Source: Cyclostephanos tholiformis
Lineage: Eukaryota; Bacillariophyta; Thalassiosirophyceae; Thalassiosirales; Thalassiosiraceae
Direction of reading: 5' to 3'
Length of the DNA: 10,089 nucleotides
NCBI GenBank assembly: GCA_036939975.1
Contig: JALLPB010003880.1
Coordinates: 1 to 10,089, forward strand
Every line of letters starts with the position of its first letter. Position 1 is the stretch's first letter. This document shows positions 1 through 5,383 of this stretch, in pieces. Position numbers and translations under genes: made by a program. Under the pieces are notes generated by a model, which did not search any database, was not told the origin of the DNA, and saw only the letters and a list, made by a program, of their open reading frames with translations.

Positions 1-12
1 ATAATTTGTAAT

Positions 13-24
13 GTATCTAGATAC
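13..24. repeat. 12-bp perfect palindrome GTATCTAGATAC
   Basis: Read directly: GTATCT followed by its exact complement AGATAC, with no spacer. A spaced version of the same half-sites occurs at 54-69. Such paired palindromes could be protein-binding or recombination sites at an element terminus, but this is inference. Confidence 0.6.
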
Positions 25-53
25 TAATAAACAGTGTAATAGATCGTATAAAT

Positions 54-69
54 TGTATCTGTAGATACA
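54..69. repeat. Spaced inverted repeat TGTATCT-GT-AGATACA
   Basis: Seven-base arms separated by GT. The half-sites GTATCT/AGATAC are the same as those at 13-24, about 42 bases away, so the motif occurs twice within 60 bases. Confidence 0.6.
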
Positions 70-159
70 GAAAAAATTTCGCAGATCAAATATTGGGTCT
101 ACAGAGGAAGGGTGGGAGAGAGAAAAAAAGGGGTAGGGGGGGGGCACCTAATGGCCGTG

Positions 160-1323
160 TTAACGTTGTGGAACGAAGTGGTTTGGAATGAGAGTGTAGG
201 ACCCTGCGGATAGCATACGCTGGGAGTAATCTCTCATGAGGGGGTAGGCTTGGACGTGAAGGTATCTGAGCATTTCGTCCGATCGCCACCGGCTGATGAG
301 GCGGATAACGTCCGGGTCAACTCGGGCAAGGAGGAGGGCGGTGGCACCAGCGGCCTGAAGACAGCGTGCCGAGACGTCGGCGGGAAGGAAACCAAGGTCT
401 GGGCCACACACCACGACGGCGTCTCGAATTCGTGTTGTAAGGAATGATGTGGTGACCGTGCAGGGGGTGTTGTATACCCGCGCCAAGGGAGTGGTAGGGG
501 GCGCCGAGTGCCGCCACAGGTAGATCACGTGACGGATGATTGCTTGTACTGGGCATAGGTTGGAGCATGCAAGGCCAATGACCTCACCGCGGACACCATT
601 TTTTTGGGTGGTAAAGGTGAGCGAGGCAAACCGCGCCAGGCGCAGTTCCGACTCAGGGGCAGTCAACAAAGGCAGGCGTGTTTCTCCAATGAAGAGTTGG
701 GCGTCCTCAAGACAGAAAGGGTTGCCATCATTGTCGGTGTATTCGCCCGGCCGAAGGAGGAAGAAAAAGGCAATGATGATCATATCAGAAGCGGCGTGAA
801 ACGCCGAATCAACGAAGTTGGATGTTGTAGAAACCGCTATGTGTCGAATGACTGTAATTGGGATGGGCTTTACGTGAAGTGGGGCAGGGTTGGTTTGTTT
901 CCACGCACAAAGGGTGCATTGGATGCAAAAGTCGATTTGGAAGGCCGAGTTGAGGCGCGGGTCCTTGGCCCCCATGTTGAGGAACGTCTGTGCAACATGC
1001 CGTACGTAATCTTCAGCCGATCGAGACTTGACTGGATTGCCATGGGCTGCAAGTTCTCCAGAATGTATTCGTCCGGCAAAAATTTGTAGGAAAGGAACTT
1101 TGTCTTGGAAGGCTTTGAGAAAGGGGTCGATGCCCAGGTCAACGGTGAACTCAATCCATTTGGACCAGGCAGTGGCTCCGCTAGAGGCACGGCCAGGAGA
1201 GACGCCCTCGAGGACAGTTGTCCGAGCAGTGCGGAAGTCACTGCAGAAATGATCTGAGGTGACGGGGTCCAAACCTGACAACCAACTGACTGTGGAAGGA
1301 AGCGGGAAAGGGAAACCAGGAGG
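160..1323 (-). pseudogene. Tyrosine recombinase of the DIRS-like element, catalytically damaged
   Basis: In intact elements this enzyme integrates circular DNA by Arg-Lys-His-Arg-Tyr chemistry. The frame is open from just after a TAA at 1324-1326 to a TAA at 160-162. Counting residues from 1281: an N-terminal helical region (about 40-130), first catalytic Arg in LLRPGEY (R177), candidate hairpin Lys in TTQKNG (K227), and a C-terminal SRWRSDEMLRYLH with W332 and nucleophile candidate Y340. The box that should read HxxR is SARCLQAAGA, so the expected His and Arg are R306 and Q309. No ATG lies before residue 103, and position 1281 is a TTG, so independent translation from this frame is doubtful. 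It may depend on fusion to the upstream RNase H frame, which is offset by one base. Family assignment is firm; loss of activity is inferred from the substituted residues. Confidence 0.82.
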
Positions 1324-1326
1324 TTA

Positions 1327-1436
1327 GGCCATGGCAAATGCAGGTCACGAGAGAGGGAGTCGGCAACGTGATTGGAGGGGCCGGGAATATAGTCAAAGCG
1401 TGGGACGCGGGGGCCTGAGTTCGTGGAGGCGCGCGT
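1327..1436 (-). pseudogene. RNase H C-terminal remnant
   Basis: This short segment encodes FDYIPGPSNHVADSLSRDLH, which resembles the end of retroelement RNase H domains (Tyr-x-Pro-Gly-x-x-Asn-x-x-Ala-Asp, then Ser-Arg). The rest of the domain, with its catalytic Asp/Glu positions, is missing, because the sequence immediately upstream is RT motif B in another frame. The same frame stays open to a stop at 870-872, overlapping the recombinase frame by about 400 bases. Whether that extension is real coding or a shadow is undecided. Confidence 0.65.
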
Positions 1437-2400
1437 TGGCATGGTCAGCAATGGTTTCTGTGGTGGTGGAAAAAATAGGAGGACTATTCCTCCATCCCAT
1501 TGGAAGGACTAGTGGGAACGCCACCAGTGGGTCCTTGTGATGTCTCGAGGGGAAGGCCACACCTAGTTTTGGGATGCCATCAACGTTGAGGGCAATGCGG
1601 TAAAATCCATCACTGATGTCGAGCTTCATGAGGTGGACTGGGCCGAAGGCCAGGTTCGCCAGGAGAATTTCACGGAGGATGCACTTGAGGGCATGACCAA
1701 ATTGCATGGACTCCATTGCAGCGAGCGGGAGCGTGTCTTCATTGACGCCCCACCAGCTATAATCGACATCGACAATCCACTGCGGTCTGCACTCGCGCTG
1801 AGGAATAACCCCAGGCGGGGATATGCGGAGGCCGGGGAGGTGTTGGACAACGGAGTACGGGAATACGATCCATTGGTTCTTATTGATCATGTCCACGAAT
1901 TCCTCTTCAAGGTATTCGAGGTAGTCATGGGCAGATTTGTGCAGGCCCCGAGAGAGGGCGCGCCGGACTTGTAGGCGGGTCCATGGCGGAGAGGAGAACT
2001 TGACAGGCGCGCCGCGATGCTTGTAGAGGCGTAGCAGATGATGGGCCGGGTGTGGTACATTGTCCAGTGGGGAGAAATCACTGAGAGGCCGGCGATGGGC
2101 TACGAGCCCATGCCAGCCCAAGAATTGCAGTAGCTTTGCATCACAGGCAATGTACTCACCGAGTTCTTGGGATAGCCCGCTTGGCCGAGGCAGGGCGGCA
2201 ATAGCAGCCCGTTTCCTAGCCGGGCGTTGAGCCGGGGGGGTCAGGGGTGCAGTACGTTTCGCAGATGTGGGGGTGGACTGGCCTGGGGAGGTGGCGGGTG
2301 TAGAGTGACGTGAAAGCAAAGGTGGCATCAGAGCAGTGTGAAGGAAGTTGGTGGCTAGGTTAAAAACTCTACCCAGCAATTCACTGCTCCCGCCGTCCTG
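1393..2400 (-). pseudogene. Reverse transcriptase of the DIRS-like element, truncated before motif C
   Basis: The enzyme would copy element RNA into DNA. The frame continues directly from gag after the TGA at 2401-2403. A usable ATG lies at 2326-2328, before a Pro/Ser/Arg-rich stretch. Counting residues from 2379: KNQWIVFPYS (about 167-176), the RPQWIVDVDYSWWGVNEDTLPL region (199-219), motif A MKLDISDGFYRI (251-262, catalytic D254), and motif B PLVLPMGWRNSPPIF (289-303). The fingers and early palm are well preserved. The YxDD-type motif C, thumb and most of RNase H are absent: after ADHANARLHE the frame runs into foreign codons and stops at 1393. An internal deletion with frameshift explains this. 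The product cannot be an active polymerase. Confidence 0.85.
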
Positions 2401-3370
2401 TCAGGGGGTAACATATCCATGGTCGCGACACCAAGCAACCATGGGGGCGTACTCTGCTACAGAGTACTCCACGTGGTCATAGACACAGGGGCAATTCGTG
2501 TTGCATACTCCCTTTGTGTGCCACGCGAGGCACATGGGCTTCGTGCCATCTTGAATGGAAACTGGGAGGGATGGAATGGTTCCTGCCTTGACTTTGTCAC
2601 GAATGGCTTTGGCCTTCAGCGCGCTTGTCTTGTATGAGCCAAAGAGAGCCTCATTGAAGTGAGCATTTTCCACGTGTGATGAGGCTCCCTTTTCGGGTGC
2701 AGGGGCGGAGGGCGACGGGCCACCGTTTACGGCAGTCGGGAGGGTGACGCCGCTCACTGTGGAACCGGTGGTGGAGGAAGTGGTGGTGAGCATAGGGACT
2801 GGCCCCAGGGAGGCCGAGGCGCGTGAATGGTGCACTGCAAGAAAGGCCCACAAATTGTAGCGGCTGGCAAAGGTTTCCGTTAAGTTGGGCTCCCACTGCC
2901 GCTGCTCTTGGATGTGATCGATTATCTTGTGGGGATCAGGAGCGCGCACATCCGCCATGTTGTGATCGATTTGTCCAAAGTAGCGTGTCAGCTTCAAAGA
3001 GAGCCATTGGAGGTGGTAGACTCCTTTGAGCCCTCGCAGCTGAGGGATGAATGTGGGGTATGTTGCCCAACAAGGTTCATACGCATTCATGAAACCATAT
3101 TGCTGCTGGAGGAAACGGACAAGAGGATGGCCCCCCGGAAGGATCGATCAGTAGACGGCCAACATACGTAGGACGCATTGGACGGAGTCCTCCGGGCCCG
3201 GTAGGTTTACCTTAGCTTTGAGGAGTAGCTGTGTATCTGCGTAAGACGGAGTGGCCCCGCCTTGCTGGATGAAGTCGATTTGGCGGTTGATGCCTTGCGC
3301 CACTTCAAGGTCTGAGTCTGTGAAGAGGAAGGCATTGCCGAGCAAGCCAGACTCGAGGGCGTCCGGGTTG

Positions 3371-3512
3371 TGTTACGGTATAGTCTAGTAGTACGTAGAT
3401 AATAACCTACTTAGCGCACTCCTTATCCTATCCGCTCCCATGCTAGTGGGGACGACTGGATACTGAGAGCTTATGAGCAAACGCTCCGCTATCGGATACT
3501 GAGAGGTTGAGC
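3371..3512. mobile_element. 142-bp insertion of unknown type in gag, flanked by GTTG
   Basis: GTTG occurs at 3367-3370 and 3513-3516. Excising the 142 bases plus one GTTG copy (146 in total) restores the gag frame exactly: the frame on the right has first-base phase 2 and on the left phase 0, so the excised length must leave remainder 2 on division by 3, and 146 does. The interior is full of stops in the gag orientation. It starts TGTTACGG and ends GGTTGAGC on the plus strand, without clear terminal inverted repeats, and carries a 12-bp direct repeat (3458-3469, 3494-3505). It is too short to encode anything. It could be a non-autonomous element, a solo LTR fragment or filler DNA. Confidence 0.55.
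3458..3505. repeat. 12-bp direct repeat GGATACTGAGAG, two copies 36 bases apart
   Basis: Exact copies at 3458-3469 and 3494-3505, both inside the 142-bp insertion near its right end. Shorter TATCC/GGATA words also recur at about 3425-3433. Confidence 0.6.
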
Positions 3513-4768
3513 GTTGAGCATGCCCCATTTCAGTGATGTGATCTGAGTAAGCAGGAAGAGGGAGGGAGTGAACTGCTCGTAGATAGCGCCGAGCGCGAGG
3601 AATTTGTTCGCCACTTTTCCTTCAAAGATGGTGAGGCGGTCCTTGGCGGGGGCCTTCGCTAACGTTCCCCACAATGGTGCAAGGGATTGTTCATCCACGA
3701 CGCCGCAGTACTTGAGGAGGCAACCAAAACTTTCGGCACCCAACAATTTGCACACGGAATTGCGTCCCTTCAGTTCCTTGTCAAGGCGGGCGGCGGCCTG
3801 CTCCTGCTGTCACAGCTCTTGTCCCGCTAAGATAGTGTTGATGAGGGGTTGTATTTTCACCTCAGGCGCGGCCACGCGCCGGAGGCCTGGCAGGTGGGTG
3901 GCAAGGATTTGTGCTGCTTGTTTGAGGAGGGGGGCGTGATGGCCGGGTGGACGTGGGGCCTCGATAGTGAGCAGGGAGCCCCCATTCTCGTGGGCAGTAA
4001 TCGCCACCAAGCAGAACCGCGTGAGAGGCTCGCAGGCAGCTGCCATGCCATCGGCTTCGATCAGGGGGTAAATGGTGTTGAAATAATAGCACGGGGGGAG
4101 TCCGCCTGGGCGGGCCAAGAAGAGGGCTGCATACTTGTTGGGGAGCGGCACCACAAACCGAGTACAAAAGCTTGATGTGTTGGCCGCGCCCTCCGCGAAG
4201 GGCCCTACCATGTTCCGCTGCGGGTGGGCGGCCAGCAGGCCGCGAACATGTCCCTCGTCTGGCACAATCATGCGTGGCGTGAGGTTGAAAGCGTCATCGG
4301 CCAACTCAATGAGGTAGCTCTGGGCACCGATCAGTTCTTCTTCGAAGGCGAACAGCTGCCCATCAGTGGCAGGGTGTTCCGCGACCCCCATGGCTCGCTC
4401 TTGCCGAAAGGGGAGGAAGAACGGCATGAGACGGCCATCCACCAAAGCCAGCAGTGCCACGAGGAGATGCTGGTTTCCCACGGCGGCGATCAGCTGGCGG
4501 ACCGCTAAAGGGGTTGGGTTGTTGTTGTCCTCGACGGAGAAAGGGGCCAAGAGAGCCTCATACCCCCCATTGGCCAAGAACGGGTCGCGAGACGCGTCGT
4601 TGAAGAGGGCAGCGAAGATACTGTGGGCTTGCGTCATAGTGTGACTGCTAGACGATCTTCTGGCATGGGCAATAGGCGCTTGCCAACACCCCGGGGCGTT
4701 GGCTAGCATTGGGGGGGGGGCAACCGGTTCATTAATCTATTGCTATTTCTTGATGGCCTACACTCGGT

Positions 4769-4812
4769 GAGAACAAAAGTGAGAGGTGGTGGAGATCTCT
4801 CAATTTGTTCTC
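4769..4812. repeat. Imperfect hairpin, outer arms GAGAACAAA / TTTGTTCTC
   Basis: Outer nine-base arms at 4769-4777 and 4804-4812 are exact complements. Inner arms GAGAG (4781-4785) and CTCTC (4797-4801) pair after a small internal loop (AGT against AA), leaving an 11-base loop. Confidence 0.6.
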
Positions 4813-4828
4813 TTCAGGAGCTCGTGCA

Positions 4829-4850
4829 TTGGGCGACGTCAGGCGCCCAA
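4829..4850. repeat. Inverted repeat TTGGGCG / CGCCCAA with an 8-base loop
   Basis: Seven-base arms at 4829-4835 and 4844-4850 are exact complements. The loop is ACGTCAGG. With the stem edge it includes TGACGTC on the minus strand, which resembles a bZIP/CRE site. Regulatory meaning is only a suggestion. Confidence 0.5.
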
Positions 4851-4946
4851 AATAGCAAGATTCCCGAATCCTGAGTTGTAGGCACTTCAAGTCCCCTGCG
4901 CTCTGACCAACAACAGTGTAAACTTGATTTTGTGTTTTTTCTACCT

Positions 4947-4995
4947 TGGTAAGCATAAAAAATGCAACATCGCATGTTGTGCTGGTAAGCATAAA
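4947..4995. repeat. 13-bp direct repeat TGGTAAGCATAAA, 36-base period
   Basis: Exact copies at 4947-4959 and 4983-4995, each followed by a similar GCAACAT word, so this looks like an imperfect 36-base tandem duplication. A partial third start (GCTGGTA) follows near 5011. It lies at the downstream end of the candidate LTR. Confidence 0.6.
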
Positions 4996-5114
4996 TCGCA
5001 ACATTGCTAAGGCTGGTATTAGAGTGGGCTTAAACTCGAAAATTTGGGGGCGGGGTTGTTGTTGGGGAGGGGTACTAAACCTAAGAACTATCGTTGTAGT
5101 CGATGTAAAGGTTG

Positions 5115-5125
5115 TTTTATATTTA
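5115..5125 (-). promoter_or_regulatory. TATA-like box in the candidate LTR
   Basis: The minus strand reads TAAATATAAAA, a good match to a eukaryotic TATA box. It lies about 240-250 bases into the candidate LTR, where a U3 promoter would be expected. An AT-rich word of this kind can occur by chance. Confidence 0.3.
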
Positions 5126-5171
5126 TGAGTGTATTGGGATATTACTTGGTGTTTTCCCATCTCACTTCTTA

Positions 5172-5357
5172 GGCGATTTTAGTCGCCAATGTTGTTGGTT
5201 GTTTTGGGAACGGTTGGTCTGTATTTAATGCTTTCTCGTTTCCCTTCTTCGAATACTATTTGCAATTAGTATTTCCTGTGACTAAGTGACTTAAAGGAGA
5301 ATGTGTGTTTTGGCGGGATCCAATTCCCGCCATAAACGCGTTGCCTACTTCGGTAGG
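5172..5357. repeat. Cluster of four hairpins in the candidate LTR
   Basis: Four inverted repeats were read directly: GGCGA/TCGCC at 5172-5176 and 5183-5187 (6-base loop); AATACTA/TAGTATT at 5252-5258 and 5267-5273 (8-base loop); GGCGGGA/TCCCGCC at 5312-5318 and 5325-5331 (6-base loop); and CCTAC/GTAGG at 5344-5348 and 5353-5357, closed by TTCG on the plus strand. On the transcribed minus strand the last loop reads CGAA. Two lie within 60 bases of the LTR start. Function is unknown. Confidence 0.6.
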
Positions 5358-5366
5358 TCTAACACA

Positions 5367-5377
5367 CCCTTGCCGTT
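5367..5377 (-). promoter_or_regulatory. Putative polypurine tract
   Basis: The minus strand reads AACGGCAAGGG immediately before TGTGTTAG. Position fits the plus-strand primer of an LTR element. The tract is short and broken by one C. Confidence 0.4.
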
Positions 5378-5383
5378 GGTTGC

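Larger units (their letters stand above)
1..159. other. Non-coding AT-rich flank with palindromes and a G-run, downstream of the recombinase gene
   Basis: No credible gene. The first 70 bases are AT-rich and contain two palindromic motifs (listed separately). Bases 100-145 become strongly purine-rich on the plus strand, with an A-run near 123-129 and nine consecutive G at 136-144. In element orientation this lies just after the stop codon of the tyrosine recombinase, so it is probably the 3' untranslated or terminal repeat region of the DIRS-like element. I could not match it to the sequence beyond the other end of the element, so the boundary is not defined. Confidence 0.5.
160..4709 (-). 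mobile_element. Degenerate DIRS-like (tyrosine-recombinase) retrotransposon
   Basis: Reading down the minus strand: a Gag-like gene with a C/H-rich finger, a reverse transcriptase, the tail of an RNase H domain and a tyrosine recombinase. Tyrosine-recombinase retroelements (DIRS order) are defined by RT/RNase H plus a tyrosine recombinase in place of a DDE integrase, and no DDE integrase is present here. The copy is dead on several independent grounds: in-frame TGA codons at 3810-3812 and 3148-3150, an insertion at 3371-3512, a deletion near 1394-1436 that removes RT motif C and most of RNase H, and replaced recombinase residues. Coordinates cover the coding part only. Terminal repeats are not recognised: split direct repeats or inverted termini typical of the order could lie in 1-159, in 4710-4930, or outside the window. 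Confidence 0.8.
2401..4709 (-). pseudogene. gag: Gag-like gene of the DIRS-like element, broken by two stops and an insertion
   Basis: Probable structural protein. Two starts are possible: ATG at 4709, next to a C-run on the coding strand, or ATG at 4637 (MTQAHSIFAALFND), which looks more natural. The frame runs to a TGA at 3810-3812 (between AGQEL and QQEQAAARLDKEL) and continues in frame. It is split by a 142-bp insertion at 3371-3512; removing that plus one GTTG copy joins SLKWGMLN to PDALESG in one frame. A second TGA lies at 3148-3150, between RMLAVY and SILPGGHPLV. The C-terminus carries a finger-like CLAWHTKGVCNTNCPCVYDH (about 2475-2535) and ends at TGA 2401-2403. Apart from these lesions, about 720 codons are open, which argues for recent inactivation. 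The Gag role is inferred from position and finger, since capsid proteins diverge quickly. Confidence 0.72.
4710..4930. other. Non-coding spacer or leader with hairpins and a ten-G run
   Basis: No gene supported. Bases 4711-4720 are ten G (C on the coding strand), directly upstream of the first possible gag ATG. Bases 4769-4812 form an imperfect hairpin, and 4829-4850 form another whose loop region contains TGACGT when read on the minus strand. A small GATTC-CC-GAATC inverted repeat lies near 4859-4870. The region lies between the candidate Copia LTR end and the gag start, so it may be the 5' leader of the DIRS-like element or a strip of older host DNA. Confidence 0.45.
4931..5366 (-). repeat. 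Candidate 3' LTR of the Copia element
   Basis: On the minus strand the LTR would begin TGTGTTAGACCTACC at 5366, directly after a purine tract and only 17 bases past the pol stop, and end GGTAGAAAAAACACA at 4931. The two 15-base ends are imperfect inverted repeats (11 of 15 match, sharing TGTGTT and CTACC) and give the canonical TG...CA. The length of 436 bases is normal for the superfamily. A TATA-like box lies about 250 bases in. The start is well supported. The end is less certain, because CAACAACA at about 5191 would also give a TG...CA element of about 176 bases. Confidence 0.5.

Noticed and set aside
604..1089. Plus-strand open frame of about 160 codons
   Set aside because: It lies opposite the recombinase gene and is explained as a shadow. 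It has no independent motif.
3371..3512. tRNA-derived SINE
   Set aside because: I could not find convincing A-box and B-box promoter words or a 3' tail in either orientation.
3367..3516. The gag interruption as a spliceosomal intron or introner
   Set aside because: No GT...AG pair fits the frame-restoring boundaries on the minus strand, and all shifts allowed by the GTTG repeat fail the splice-site rule.
4732..5160. Open frame of 142 codons on the minus strand with an ATG, between the two elements
   Set aside because: It crosses the candidate LTR end and the spacer, covers hairpins and a TATA-like box, has no recognisable domain and is compositionally odd (Thr/Gln/Pro, then Leu/Arg). Most likely a chance frame.
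5191..5366. A shorter 3' LTR ending CAACAACA near 5191
   Set aside because: It gives a valid TG...CA, but its inverted terminal match is shorter than that of the 4931 end, and it would exclude the TATA-like box. Kept only as an alternative.
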